A stretch of 64,000 nt of DNA from Nitrospirales bacterium (lineage in GTDB: Bacteria > Nitrospirota > Nitrospiria > Nitrospirales > UBA8639). Below are positions 51,098 to 60,758 of this stretch, piece after piece. The notes beneath the pieces are model-generated. The model saw nothing but the letters and a program-made list of their open reading frames with translations. It had not been told where the DNA came from and did no database searches. The translations under genes were made by a program, and so were the position numbers. Each line of letters opens with the position of its first letter. Within the stretch, counting starts at the first letter, position 1. Where the stretch lies: NCBI GenBank assembly GCA_029261355.1, contig JAJDBM010000050.1, positions 62,001 through 126,000 on the forward strand, given 5' to 3'.

Positions 51098-52915
51098 TTA
51101 TGTCGCGGGTTTACTTGGTGTGCTTCTGGTGCTATGCCTCCTTCCTCGATTGTATGGGACCCGTGGTCGGAGTGCTGGCATTTGCAATGTAACCGTTGTC
51201 CCTTGGTCTGGTCCGCTTGCGATTTGGATTTGTCCTTGGTGTTCTTCAACAATCTTTTTGACCATGGCAAGCCCCAACCCAGTTCCTGACCGTTTGGTGG
51301 TAAAGTATGGCTCAAACACTTTATCCACATGTTCTGGAGGAATTGGAATTCCGTCATTCTCAATCGTGATGCCGATATGATTACGTGGTTCCTTGAGTGA
51401 GACAACCGTGAGACGAAGGTTGCCTCCTGGTGACATGGCTTCTAGAGAATTTTTGAAAATACTTAAAAATGCATGTCGCATTTTTGCATCATCCCATCGA
51501 ACTTGGGCAAGACGTGAGGGATACTCCTTTTGAACTTCAATACGATTCACACGAATATCAGTCGAGATGAGTGAAAGGGCATGGTCAAGAAGTTCTGGAA
51601 CTCGGCAAAGACGTCGATCAAGTTGGAGTGGTTTGGCAAAGTCCAAAATTTCATGAAGAATTGATTCGATACGAATCAAGTCACGCATGGCCGTTTCAAT
51701 TCGAGTCTGAGAGTCAAAGTCTAGGGTTGCCTCTACGGTAATTTCTTCAAGCTGGGCGCGGATGAACCCCATAGGCTCTCGAATTTCTGTTGCCAGAAAA
51801 GAGCTAACTTCATCTAGGGCGACGCGTCGTTCTTCGCGGCGAATGGCAGGCTCTGAAATTTCTGACTTATTTTTGTCGACTGTTTTCCCCCCAGTGGATT
51901 TTTGTTCTGACATGATGGAGAGTTGCGCTTTGGGGTCTTCAAACAGTTCGACCAGTTTTGTGGTGATTGGCTCAACTTGCCCAAGGTGAAAGCCTTCAGC
52001 CTCATATTGTGAAGGAGTTTTTGAGGCCAACGTTATGGTGCCCGCGACCCGCCCTCTCACAAAAAATGGTACGACAACGGTTGAGGCAAAACGATCTTTA
52101 TATAATTGTTTATAGTCTTGAAAACGGCCTTGTGTTGACGCCAAATTATGATCGACTCGAGGTTTTCGGTGTCGTACAGTCCATCCTGAGGCTGATTCGT
52201 CTAAGAGGAGACGTTGACCTGGGATGAGATCGCGTTTTGCATTTCCAACGCCTCCCAGGACTTCGAGCGATGCGGCGATCGGGTCGTAAATTGTCACCCA
52301 AGCACGGTCGAAGGGGATCCCGTCTTCAATATTACTTAACAATGCTGTGATTCGTTCCTGGATTAAGGGATTTGAATACGATTGTGGCTGATGGGACTGA
52401 GCACTGTCACTTTCAGCAGGCATTGGTTCTTGTGCGACTGAGGGCCGTCCTAAGATAAGCGATGAGCTAAAAAGTCCAGCTTTCATTAGTTCTTCAGTCA
52501 TGAAGGATCGGGCGCGTTCAATTACAGATTTATCCCGTTTTGATACCATGGAGCTTTCTTTTCGTCCCAAAACTAGCGTACCGTAAATGCGCCCTCCTTG
52601 TTTTAACGGTATCCCTAGTAATACCTTGCTCCCTGGTGTGATCATTCGGAGTCGAAAGGCTTTATTTAATTCAGAATCTGCAGCTTTTCCTTTTGATCCA
52701 GCTTTCCCCCAATCCTCAGGAGTCAGTGTTCTGAGGATGGCACGAATCTCTCTTGACGAAAATCCTCGTGATACTTGAGGCAGAAAAGGGCCGCCTTCAT
52801 GCGTAATGATTGCGACTAAAATCGCGTCCATGCCAAGCTCATTGACTGCAGTTGTGAGGATCTTTTGGAGGGTGCTTTGTTTGGTAGGCAGGGATGTATC
52901 AACAGAACTCGGCAT
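51098..52915 (-). CDS. GAF-domain sensor with degenerate histidine kinase core
   Basis: The protein has 605 residues from ATG 52913-52915, with AAGGAG 8 nt upstream. Two GAF-like domains (about 15-150 and 185-330) are followed by a HisKA-like helix pair and an HATPase_c domain (about 470-590). The HATPase_c has NSLEAMSPGG, FEPYFTTKRSGTGLGLAMVKK and an N-D-G-I G1 box. In the H-box, where the pattern is normally A-H-E-I-R-N-P, the sequence is ATEIREPMGF, so the phosphoacceptor His is replaced by Thr. It may bind ATP but not autophosphorylate in the usual way; it could act as a non-catalytic regulator. No response regulator is adjacent. Confidence 0.85.
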   Translation of the reverse strand: MPSSVDTSLPTKQSTLQKILTTAVNELGMDAILVAIITHEGGPFLPQVSRGFSSREIRAILRTLTPEDWGKAGSKGKAADSELNKAFRLRMITPGSKVLLGIPLKQGGRIYGTLVLGRKESSMVSKRDKSVIERARSFMTEELMKAGLFSSSLILGRPSVAQEPMPAESDSAQSHQPQSYSNPLIQERITALLSNIEDGIPFDRAWVTIYDPIAASLEVLGGVGNAKRDLIPGQRLLLDESASGWTVRHRKPRVDHNLASTQGRFQDYKQLYKDRFASTVVVPFFVRGRVAGTITLASKTPSQYEAEGFHLGQVEPITTKLVELFEDPKAQLSIMSEQKSTGGKTVDKNKSEISEPAIRREERRVALDEVSSFLATEIREPMGFIRAQLEEITVEATLDFDSQTRIETAMRDLIRIESILHEILDFAKPLQLDRRLCRVPELLDHALSLISTDIRVNRIEVQKEYPSRLAQVRWDDAKMRHAFLSIFKNSLEAMSPGGNLRLTVVSLKEPRNHIGITIENDGIPIPPEHVDKVFEPYFTTKRSGTGLGLAMVKKIVEEHQGQIQIASGPDQGTTVTLQMPALRPRVPYNRGRRHSTRSTPSKPAT

Positions 52916-53059
52916 GTGGTGTATCTCCTTAGGTGCGTGCATCCTACACGTGAGGAACTTTTTAAACTCTTATTGGCTTGGACTTGACCGGACTTCGTTG
53001 ATGAGTACGATTACGGTCTTACTCATGTTGTTGCCAAGGTCAAGTCTTCGTTATTCACA

Positions 53060-53458
53060 TTAATTAATATGGCGTATTTTTCGGGGGCGATTCGTCATGG
53101 CCATTTCCACTTGGCCTCGCTCTGAAACGAAAATATTCAAAATAGCACTTACAAGACTGATTAAAATTGCTCCCCCAATAGCTGGCCAAAATCCGTCTAC
53201 CGTAAACCCCTTGACGAAAAAGTCCACCACATGCAGTAAAAATGCATTGATCATGATCATGAACAGCCCCAAACTCAGTAAGATGATAGGGGCAGAGAGT
53301 AAGTACAATAACGGTCGAATCAACGCATTCAGGAATGACAGGACGATGGCAGCCACCATGCCAGCCATAAGGCCCTGCATTTCTATGCCGGGAATAATGT
53401 AGCTGGCCAGTATGACGGCCACAGCAGTTATGCTGCAACGAATAAGAAATCCACGCAT
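53060..53458 (-). CDS. Phage-holin-family membrane protein (YvlD-like)
   Basis: The protein has 132 residues with four hydrophobic helices (about 6-24, 28-48, 53-75, 90-115). IRPLLYLLSAPIILLSLGLF and NALIRP match the YvlD/DUF360 family (holin superfamily IV), commonly found in bacterial chromosomes with envelope-stress genes. It is not evidence of a prophage. The C-terminus is basic. It lies between the GAF sensor gene and the carotenoid protein on the same strand. Confidence 0.85.
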   Translation of the reverse strand: MRGFLIRCSITAVAVILASYIIPGIEMQGLMAGMVAAIVLSFLNALIRPLLYLLSAPIILLSLGLFMIMINAFLLHVVDFFVKGFTVDGFWPAIGGAILISLVSAILNIFVSERGQVEMAMTNRPRKIRHIN

Positions 53459-53650
53459 CTTGAGCTCAACAGCCGTTTAGGGATTGTGTCATCACTGCGA
53501 AGAAATAAAGAGGCTTCTGTCCTTTTTCATAATCATGATTACTCTTCATCATACCCGGGCTCTTGCGAAGGCTCAAGCTATTTCCCGCAGCCGAAGTCTC
53601 AGGAACGTGTCATGTGTGTCTCTGGAACATGTGTTGGCCATCTGAACTAT

Positions 53651-54460
53651 CTATAATGAACCCCTTAAGGCAGGTGCTGGTATTCGACCAAAAGTCCTGA
53701 GTATAAGTAGTATGGAGATGGGAAGGTAAATGAGGCACCCAACCATGCCAATGAGATACTCTCCGATCCAAAAAGTGACGGATAAGTTGAACAATAACAC
53801 AAGGTAGTATAGTCCGACTCCTAAAAGAAGGTTGTATTGAACGATTGCCTGTGGAGGAGGAGAATGCACCCATTGAACGCGATCGACTGCGCAATATAGT
53901 CCGATTGAAATAATCCCAACTGTGGCCCACCCTAGGAAATTCGCGATTGGAATTCCAAAATACACACCAGGGTTCGGGTAGCCATAGATACGCCCTAAGA
54001 ACCATTGATCTCCACGAAGGGCTATAGGGTCGATGACAATATCGATAAAAGTGATAAAGAGTGTGGTGAGGAGGATAACTGGCCAGGACGTTCTAATTTG
54101 CTGGTTGAAATCCCATCCGGACAATGGGTCAGATTGTTTCCATGATAATACAAACATCAGTGCCATGCAGTAACTTGCGTGAAGTAGGAATGTAAAGGAG
54201 AGCGAATCCATAAAAGGAATGTTTGATATGTACAATTCCTCTCCGACTGTCGAACCGGTGTAATAGTAATCTCCAAATGGAAATCCAATTCGTGTGGATG
54301 AAAACTCACTCAGGAATGCGGTGATCCATGTGAGTCCAAACATGAGCCCTGTTCGTTTCCATCCCAATAAGCGACTTGACGCTAAGACTGACATTCCCAA
54401 AAATATAAAAACATAGGGCCGAAGCATGATCGTCTGAATCAAAAGTGTTGGTATTTCCAT
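53651..54460 (-). CDS. CruF-like carotenoid biosynthesis protein (DUF422)
   Basis: The protein has 269 residues with about 7 transmembrane helices. RIGFPFGDYYYTGSTVGEEL and NIPFMDSLSFTFLLHASYC match the CruF/DUF422 family of 1',2'-hydratases that add water to carotenoid end groups. The conserved DIVIDPIALRGDQWF and GIPIANFLGW segments lie in the later part. It probably acts in the inner membrane on a C40/C50 carotenoid or related polyene. The hpnA-like gene lies 30-50 bp upstream on the same strand, with ispA beyond it, consistent with an isoprenoid cluster. A phytoene synthase or desaturase gene is not in the window. Confidence 0.85.
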   Translation of the reverse strand: MEIPTLLIQTIMLRPYVFIFLGMSVLASSRLLGWKRTGLMFGLTWITAFLSEFSSTRIGFPFGDYYYTGSTVGEELYISNIPFMDSLSFTFLLHASYCMALMFVLSWKQSDPLSGWDFNQQIRTSWPVILLTTLFITFIDIVIDPIALRGDQWFLGRIYGYPNPGVYFGIPIANFLGWATVGIISIGLYCAVDRVQWVHSPPPQAIVQYNLLLGVGLYYLVLLFNLSVTFWIGEYLIGMVGCLIYLPISILLILRTFGRIPAPALRGSL

Positions 54461-54506
54461 CAGGGACCCCTACAGGTTGGGTGAGAACGCGGTTTTCTTG
54501 ATGATG

Positions 54507-55493
54507 CTAGGCATAGCCATGTGTGCGAAACCATTTGACGGCATGTTCGAGAGATGTTTCTATTGGTGTTTGGGGGAGGTCTAACTCCCGAATCGCTTTT
54601 GAACAATCATAATGCATGAGATATTTTGCCATCCGTACGCCTTCAAGGGGGATTCGTGGTGGTCGGTGGGTCACATAATTAGCAATCCATTTATTCGCAT
54701 GTGCCAATGGGAGAATGGCGCGCCATGGGAGTTTGATGACGGGTGCTTTGACGCCAGTCAATGGACTCAGGATGGCAAAGATTTCCCGAAGTGTCAGATT
54801 GCGATGTCCGAGGATGTAGCGTTCCCCTACCCGCCCTTGTTCCATGGCACGAAGATGTCCTATTGCCACATCGTTCACATCAATGAGGTTCATACCCGTC
54901 TCAATGTAAGCGATCATGCGGCCAAGCATAAAGTCCACGATGATTTGACCGGTTGGCGTGGGTTTGACATCTCGTTCCCCTATGGGTGCGGAAGGATTGA
55001 CGATAACAATGGGCAGTCCGGCATGAATTAATTTGAAGACTTCCTGTTCCGCTAAGTACTTGGAGCGTTTGTAGTCCCCAGCCATTTGCGAGAGTGCAAC
55101 CGGTATCTCCTCAGTTCCTAAGCCCCCGCCTTCAGGAAGCCCAATGGCACCAATCGTACTGGTATAGACGATCTTTTCGAGTCCCACGTCCCCCGCGGCT
55201 TGAAGCAAGTGTTTCGTTCCATCAACATTGATTCGATAAAAGATTTCGGGGTTTCTATCCCATAATGCATAATGTGCTGCCACGTGATAGAGCTGCCGGC
55301 ATCCATGAAGCGCTTGACGAAGTGATTGAATATCTTGAAGGTCTCCCTCGACTGTTTCGACCGGTAATCCCTCCAAGTTTTTCAAGTTACTATTCTGTCT
55401 TATGAGCACTCGTACATCGGTTCCGTTTGCAAGCAGCGTTCGTGTGACAGCTGCACCAATGAACCCTGTTGCCCCAGTCACGAGCGCTTTCAC
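54507..55493 (-). CDS. hpnA: Hopanoid-associated sugar epimerase (HpnA-like)
   Basis: The protein has 328 residues from GTG 55491-55493, with GGGAG 6 nt upstream; the adjacent TTG at 55496 is a poorer choice. It is an extended-SDR NAD(P)-binding protein: KALVTGATGFIGAAV at the start, VAAHYALWDRNP, VYTSTIGAIGLP with the catalytic Ser/Thr, and YKRSKYLAEQEVF with the Tyr-x3-Lys pair. Similarity is closest to HpnA enzymes found in hopanoid gene clusters, where they act on sugar head groups. No squalene-hopene cyclase lies within the window, so the hopanoid link is inferred. It precedes the CruF-like gene on the same strand. Confidence 0.87.
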   Translation of the reverse strand: MKALVTGATGFIGAAVTRTLLANGTDVRVLIRQNSNLKNLEGLPVETVEGDLQDIQSLRQALHGCRQLYHVAAHYALWDRNPEIFYRINVDGTKHLLQAAGDVGLEKIVYTSTIGAIGLPEGGGLGTEEIPVALSQMAGDYKRSKYLAEQEVFKLIHAGLPIVIVNPSAPIGERDVKPTPTGQIIVDFMLGRMIAYIETGMNLIDVNDVAIGHLRAMEQGRVGERYILGHRNLTLREIFAILSPLTGVKAPVIKLPWRAILPLAHANKWIANYVTHRPPRIPLEGVRMAKYLMHYDCSKAIRELDLPQTPIETSLEHAVKWFRTHGYA

Positions 55494-56099
55494 CAAATAC
55501 TCCCGGGGATAGAAGGAATGTTGAAAAAAGCCGTCCGCGGCGTTCTCATTCTCTCGCCGTCTGAACGTGATATATTGTTTTGAGTTGGACTATCCGCTGT
55601 GTGAGTCCAGTGATTCGGCAGCATGTATTGAGGTTTCCCCAGAGTGTCGTGTTGGCTTATTCCCAGTAAGCTTCGCGCGTCCCTTGGGCACCTATGATCG
55701 CAGGTACATTGGGAGTCGTATGGCCAATGAAGAATGTTGCGTGTCAGCGAATGTCCCCTCAACGATTGAGCCCAAGGGGGCTGCGGCCTTGCTGGATGGA
55801 CTTTTTTGAACATTTTCTCCCGTTCATGACCTGAGCTTCGATTGGTGGATGTAAGGGCCATTGAATTGAAACATTTACCAACCCCATATGTGAAGCATGA
55901 AGGGAGCATCGAGGCATAATTTTTAGAGTCATGAAAGGTTGGTTCGGCAGCCACATGGTACTAAGGGTCAGTATTGTTGAAGCAGTAGATTGAGGAAGGC
56001 ATCGGCAGTATTTCAGAACGCAGATATAGAGTAGGCGAAAATAGTGATATGAGTTCGAGTCTAGGTGTATCGTTCTTGGTCACAAGATACGCAGGGTTT
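55494..56099. other. About 600 bp without a recognised gene
   Basis: Both strands show frames of 65-154 codons (for example minus 55490-55954) but none has a ribosome-binding site or recognisable motif, and the amino-acid content is odd. It may be decayed sequence of a lost isoprenoid or hopanoid gene; this is not established. Confidence 0.4.
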
Positions 56100-56990
56100 C
56101 TAATTTCGGCGTTGAATCACGTAGTTCGCCAATGCACGGAGTGGTTCGGCCTGTTCATCAAAGTCTTCCAACCGTCGTAAAGCTCGACTGATACATTCAG
56201 CGGCTAATTCTCGTGCTCCATCAATGCCATAGAATGATGGATAGGTTTTTTTCCCTCGCTTAGCATCAGTTCCGGCATCTTTGCCCAGTTCTTCACGCGT
56301 ACCCGTCATATTTAACACATCATCAGCAATTTGAAAGGCAAGGCCAATGTCTTCAGCGTATCCGGTCAATCTTTCTAACTGAGTCGATGTCGCACCAGCC
56401 CAAATTCCTCCAACCCGAACCGCAGAACGAATAAGTTTCCCTGTTTTATAGTTGTGAATGGTTTGCAACGTGAGGAGATCAATGTCCTGGTTTTCTGCTT
56501 GGATGTCCATGACTTGACCCCCAACCATTCCATCGTGTCCAGCTCCGAGGGCTACTTCGGAAATGATTTGGATCTGTCTTTCGGCAGGGATTGGTGATTC
56601 AGATGCTGGTTGGCTGCATAATTCAAAGGCCATCGTCAGCAAGGCATCACCAGACAAGATCGCCAGTCCATCTCCATAGACTTTATGATTCGTTGGGCGT
56701 CCTCGTCGATAATCATCATTGTCCATGGCTGGTAGGTCATCATGGACAAGTGAATAAGTATGAATCAATTCAAGTGCCGCGGCATAAGGAAGCACTCCAT
56801 TATTTTTACTACCGATGGCTTCCGCAGCGGCGAGTGTGAGAATTGGACGGATTCGCTTGCCTCCCCCTAGCAGGCTATACCGCATTGATTCATAGAGGGT
56901 TTTGGCCAGAATATGTCCAGGAGGCACTACTTGATCTAAGAATTGATCAATTCGTTCCTGTTGTTGTTTGAGATAATCTTGAATATTCAC
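56100..56990 (-). CDS. ispA: Polyprenyl (farnesyl/geranylgeranyl) diphosphate synthase
   Basis: The protein has 296 residues with a GTG start. The first Asp-rich motif is in LVHDDLPAMDNDDYRRG and the second in QIADDVLNMTG with GKDAGTD following. GGGKRIRPIL, LAILSGDALL and GQVMDIQ are all standard for trans-polyprenyl synthases. The two residues between the Asp pairs of the first motif (DDLPAMD) fit the bacterial FPP/GGPP synthase class; product length cannot be decided by eye. It feeds hopanoid, carotenoid and quinone synthesis, consistent with the HpnA and CruF-like genes just downstream. Confidence 0.92.
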   Translation of the reverse strand: MNIQDYLKQQQERIDQFLDQVVPPGHILAKTLYESMRYSLLGGGKRIRPILTLAAAEAIGSKNNGVLPYAAALELIHTYSLVHDDLPAMDNDDYRRGRPTNHKVYGDGLAILSGDALLTMAFELCSQPASESPIPAERQIQIISEVALGAGHDGMVGGQVMDIQAENQDIDLLTLQTIHNYKTGKLIRSAVRVGGIWAGATSTQLERLTGYAEDIGLAFQIADDVLNMTGTREELGKDAGTDAKRGKKTYPSFYGIDGARELAAECISRALRRLEDFDEQAEPLRALANYVIQRRN

Positions 56991-57164
56991 AAAAGGCAGT
57001 ATTGGTTCTAACTCTGGGTGAAAGTGTTATTGGCAGGTGTTGAGCAGCAATCGAGCCTATCAAAGGGGTTTTTCCATGTCAAACGAAAAGCCATCAGAAG
57101 ACAGCTTTGGGACATAATTGAAAACACCTGGTTTATTTGTATTCGATGAAGGAGCCCAGTATAC

Positions 57165-57461
57165 TTGGGTACTATGAGTATTCGAACCCGAGCAGGTGAA
57201 TGGCAGCCACTAATGTTAGGGGTTGAGCCTGAATTGTGCGGTGTCTGTGGTGATGGGCTGTCCCGTAATTTTACCTTGTTACGAGGGGGGTGGGAGCGCT
57301 GTACGCTTTGTGAGCGATTTGTTCACCATAGTTGCTTAGTCAGTGGGAAAGTCTCCTTTTTGAAGATACGTCCTCGTATTTGCCTATCCTGTCGCCCTGA
57401 TTCCTATTCTTCAGAATCCACGACTCATAATACGTCTCATTCGACTGCTCTCAAGTCATGA
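57165..57461 (+). CDS. PHD-like (C4HC3) zinc-finger protein
   Basis: The protein has 98 residues with a TTG start 10 nt after AAGGAG; ATG 57174 is an alternative. Cysteine/histidine spacing is C-x2-C, C-x2-C-x4-H-x2-C, C-x2-C (CGVC, CTLC, HHSC, CLSC), the C4HC3 pattern of eukaryotic PHD and RING-CH fingers, held by two zinc ions. The C-terminus is Ser/Thr/His-rich and disordered. Such fingers are unusual in bacteria, where most zinc sites are simple ribbons. Its stop codon overlaps the next ATG (ATGA), so it is coupled to the membrane protein downstream. Confidence 0.68.
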   Translation: MGTMSIRTRAGEWQPLMLGVEPELCGVCGDGLSRNFTLLRGGWERCTLCERFVHHSCLVSGKVSFLKIRPRICLSCRPDSYSSESTTHNTSHSTALKS

Positions 57462-57811
57462 AGTTACACACGCAGGCTTTATCGTCTATGGCTTCCCATC
57501 AAAGCTATGGTGCTCTTTTTGTTGGATTCATCATTGCGCCCCTACTCAGTTTCTTTAGTGGATTTCATACCATGGACTTTATCGTGGGCGGCGTGTACAC
57601 GTGGCCACAAATGAGTCGTGTCGTTGCGCTCACGTTGGCGTTTGTGATTCTCAGTTATGAATTTGTTTATAAAGAAAATAGGGAACAGGCGCTTCACTCG
57701 CAGGGGATACGAATGAGTCAACAGGGACTGAAGGCTATTTTGTATTCCTGTTTTGTGCCCTATGTGTTAGGTGTCTTGTTGCTCTTGTCGTTGGTTCTCG
57801 TTTCTCAGTAA
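57458..57811 (+). CDS. Three-span membrane protein coupled to the zinc-finger gene
   Basis: The protein has 117 residues with about three hydrophobic helices (about 18-35, 52-70, 90-116). The first loop has FHTMDFIVGGVYTWPQMS, the second a charged stretch (YEFVYKENREQALHSQG). Its ATG overlaps the stop of the preceding zinc-finger gene (ATGA), a sign of translational coupling and joint function. No known family is recognised. Confidence 0.75.
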   Translation: MKLHTQALSSMASHQSYGALFVGFIIAPLLSFFSGFHTMDFIVGGVYTWPQMSRVVALTLAFVILSYEFVYKENREQALHSQGIRMSQQGLKAILYSCFVPYVLGVLLLLSLVLVSQ

Positions 57812-57845
57812 CCATATTGTCGTACCATGTATTGAGGAGTTTGTC

Positions 57846-58031
57846 ATGAAAAATGTAGATATGAAAATCGATGGAAATATGCTGACAATTTCGGTAGATC
57901 TCTCAAAAAGCTTTGGTCCATCTTCATCTGGTAAAACGACGATTATTGCCACGACTGAAGGGAATGTAGCTGTTGAGGGACGAGAGGAAGTTAAGATTGG
58001 CCTGAATATTTATACAAAGAAGACTGCTTAA
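57846..58031 (+). CDS. Small conserved-looking protein, 61 residues
   Basis: AGGAG lies 6-7 nt before ATG 57846, so this start is preferred to the upstream in-frame ATG at 57771. The protein begins MKNVDMKIDGNMLTISVDL and contains SKSFGPSSSGKTTIIA, which recalls but does not equal a Walker A loop. The length is too small for an ATPase. It is probably beta-rich. It lies 16 bp from the convergent uvrA stop. Confidence 0.7.
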   Translation: MKNVDMKIDGNMLTISVDLSKSFGPSSSGKTTIIATTEGNVAVEGREEVKIGLNIYTKKTA

Positions 58032-58046
58032 AAAACCGATATTCCG

Positions 58047-60557
58047 CTATTTGCGAATTTCTTCCCGTAACGCCCGTCCCGTCCATGATTCTGGTATGCT
58101 CATAATATGGGATGGCGGGCCTTCAGCAACAATTTGGCCCCCTCGATGTCCACCTTCTGGGCCAAGGTCGAGCACCCAATCTGCATTTCGAATCACGTCA
58201 AGATTGTGTTCAATCACTAACACGGTGTTCCCGGATTCTACTAAACGATTCAGAACTTCCAGTAGTCGTTGGATATCGGCAAAATGTAAGCCTGTGGTTG
58301 GTTCATCAAGGATATAGAGAGTTCTTCCAGTGGCTCGTTTCGATAGTTCTTTTGCTAACTTGATTCGTTGAGCCTCACCACCTGAAAGAGTGGTAGCCGA
58401 TTGCCCAAGCTTTAGATATTGCAGCCCAACATCCGTTAACGTTTGCAACTTTGTTCGGATGGAGGGAAATGGAGAAAAAAACTCCAGTGCCTCTGCCACT
58501 GTCATATTGAGAATGTCCGCAATTGTTTTTCCTTTGTACAACACGTCAAGTGTTTCTCTGTTATATCGCTGCCCTTTGCAGACGTCACAGGTGACATAGA
58601 CATCTGGAAGAAAGTGCATCTCAATCTTGATCAAGCCATCACCTTGACATGTTTCACATCGTCCGCCTTTGACATTAAAACTATATCGACCAGGTTTATA
58701 GCCACGAATTCTCGACTCAGGCAAATTGGCAAACAAATCTCGAATAAACCCAAATAGGCCAGTATAGGTTGCTGGGTTTGAACGTGGTGTTCTTCCAATA
58801 GGGGATTGATCAATGTCGATGACTTTATCCAAGGCTGTCACGCCTTTAAGTCGTTGACACCCCTCAATTTTTGGTTTTTTTTGGTACAGCATTTGTGAAA
58901 GAGAGTGAAGTAGCACATCAAGAATGAGAGTACTTTTTCCAGACCCAGAAACTCCTGTGACACATGTTAGAAGACCTAATGGGATATTTACTGTTAGCGT
59001 TTTTAAATTGAATCTATGGGCCCCCACGACAGTCAACATACTTTTGGGTGAACGCTGATGTGGAGGAAGGCTCACACGATTCGTCCCGTTGAGATATTTT
59101 CCGGTCAATGAGGCAGGATGTTTCATGATGGATTTTGGCGTGCCTTGTGCCATCAAATATCCACCCTGGACTCCGGCGCCAGGACCGAGGTCGAGAAGGT
59201 GATCAGCGGCTAACATGGTTTCGGCGTCATGCTCTACGACAATGACTGTATTGCCCATATCGCGAAGTCGAAGTAGCGTTTTGAGTAAACGTTCATTGTC
59301 ACGTTGGTGTAAGCCAATGCTTGGTTCATCAAGTATATAGAGGACTCCAACAAGCCCAGATCCTATTTGTGTTGCCAGGCGAATTCGTTGACCCTCCCCT
59401 CCAGATAATGATCCGGCTGGACGGTCGAGCGTGAGATAGTCCAACCCAACATTGAGTAGGAAATCCAAGCGTTCTCGTATTTCTTTAAGAATACGCTGAC
59501 CAATAAAGCGATCACGATCATTCAGCGGCATGGTAGAGACGAACTCGGCAGCCTCTTGAATGGAACGTTTCGTTATGTCCGCAATAGACTGATCCGCTAT
59601 TTTTATTGATAAACTTTCTGGTTTGAGTCGTGCGCCTCCACAGGCCTGACAGGGATCTCGATGGGAGTAATCTTCTTGTTCGGGACATTCCCCAGCCATC
59701 GTGACACCAAGGCCATCACATGCGGGACAGGCGCCATGTGGGCTATTGAATGAAAAAATTCTTGGCGCAATTTCTGGATAGCTGACTCCGCACCGGATGC
59801 ATGCTGCATTCTCGCTATAGAGTGAAACGTGATCCTTCTCGGTCAGGACGCCCACGAGTCCATTCGTGAGTTTGAGTGTTGATTCGATTGAATCAGCAAG
59901 CCGACGAGAAAAGGCTTCATCGGTTTTCATGATCAATCGATCCACGACAATTTCGATCGTATGCTTCTGCTGCTTTTGCAACTTAATTTCTTTACTGAGT
60001 TCAGTCATCTCCCCATCAATTCGTGCTCGAATGTAGCCTGCCCGGCGTGCACTGAGAAGTTCTTTTCGATATTCGCCTTTTCTTCCTCGAACAATGGGGG
60101 CCAAGATTTGCAGTTTTGTTCCTGGGGTAAGCTGTTGTATGGATTCAACGATTTGCTGCACGGTTTGAGCTGTGATGTGGTCTCCGCATTGATGGCAAAA
60201 TGGTTGTCCAATGCGGGCAAAGAGGAGGCGGAAGTAGTCGTATATTTCGGTGACTGTTCCGACCGTGGACCGAGGATTGCGGGTCGTATTTTTTTGTTCT
60301 ATAGAAATGGCTGGAGAGAGACCTTCAATGGAATCAATGTCGGGCTTCCCCATTTGTTCGAGGAATTGTCGGGCGTAGGCGGAGAGTGACTCGACGTAAC
60401 GTCGTTGTCCTTCGGCATAGATGGTATCGAAGGCGAGAGACGACTTGCCCGACCCACTGAGTCCAGTGACGACGACGAACTGATCCCTTGGAATCTCAAG
60501 GTCAAGATTTTTAAGATTGTGTTCGCGAGCACCTTTAATGGTGATAGTTTCACGCAT
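58047..60557 (-). CDS. uvrA: Excinuclease ABC subunit A, short form
   Basis: The protein has 836 residues instead of about 940. Both ABC modules are present: Walker [15 protein letters not shown] and [14 protein letters not shown], signature [13 protein letters not shown] and [13 protein letters not shown], and YILDEPS/YILDEPT. The UvrB-interaction region ([13 protein letters not shown]) is present. The zinc knuckles at 277-280 (CPAC) and 303-306 (CQAC) are only about 22 residues apart, whereas standard UvrA has about 120, so the DNA-contacting insertion domain is missing. The C-terminal zinc module ([15 protein letters not shown]) is intact. It should load UvrB at damaged DNA in nucleotide excision repair. 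Confidence 0.95.
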   Translation of the reverse strand: MRETITIKGAREHNLKNLDLEIPRDQFVVVTGLSGSGKSSLAFDTIYAEGQRRYVESLSAYARQFLEQMGKPDIDSIEGLSPAISIEQKNTTRNPRSTVGTVTEIYDYFRLLFARIGQPFCHQCGDHITAQTVQQIVESIQQLTPGTKLQILAPIVRGRKGEYRKELLSARRAGYIRARIDGEMTELSKEIKLQKQQKHTIEIVVDRLIMKTDEAFSRRLADSIESTLKLTNGLVGVLTEKDHVSLYSENAACIRCGVSYPEIAPRIFSFNSPHGACPACDGLGVTMAGECPEQEDYSHRDPCQACGGARLKPESLSIKIADQSIADITKRSIQEAAEFVSTMPLNDRDRFIGQRILKEIRERLDFLLNVGLDYLTLDRPAGSLSGGEGQRIRLATQIGSGLVGVLYILDEPSIGLHQRDNERLLKTLLRLRDMGNTVIVVEHDAETMLAADHLLDLGPGAGVQGGYLMAQGTPKSIMKHPASLTGKYLNGTNRVSLPPHQRSPKSMLTVVGAHRFNLKTLTVNIPLGLLTCVTGVSGSGKSTLILDVLLHSLSQMLYQKKPKIEGCQRLKGVTALDKVIDIDQSPIGRTPRSNPATYTGLFGFIRDLFANLPESRIRGYKPGRYSFNVKGGRCETCQGDGLIKIEMHFLPDVYVTCDVCKGQRYNRETLDVLYKGKTIADILNMTVAEALEFFSPFPSIRTKLQTLTDVGLQYLKLGQSATTLSGGEAQRIKLAKELSKRATGRTLYILDEPTTGLHFADIQRLLEVLNRLVESGNTVLVIEHNLDVIRNADWVLDLGPEGGHRGGQIVAEGPPSHIMSIPESWTGRALREEIRK

Positions 60558-60758
60558 TTCGGAAGGAATTATAGCATAGGGAACAGGTAGAGTGATTCGT
60601 TTATCACCGATGGAGACCAGCGGATTGACCCAACCTAGGGTGTTCGATACAATCTCCTATGGCTTCATGCTCTACATGCATGGAGGTTGTGGTATTCGTC
60701 TGTCAGTTTTACACTTTTATTTTCGAAGAATTTTATTTATTTATCTGAGGAGCTCCTC

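Noticed and set aside
53060-53458. Holin-like protein as evidence of a prophage
   Set aside because: YvlD-type proteins are normal chromosomal membrane proteins and no other phage gene is present.
55490-55954. Minus-strand frame of 154 codons between hpnA and ispA
   Set aside because: No ribosome-binding site, irregular composition rich in Cys/His/Pro, and no motif.
57846-58031. SSGKTT as a Walker A motif of a small ATPase
   Set aside because: The 61-residue protein lacks the GxxxxGK spacing and any Walker B, and is too short.
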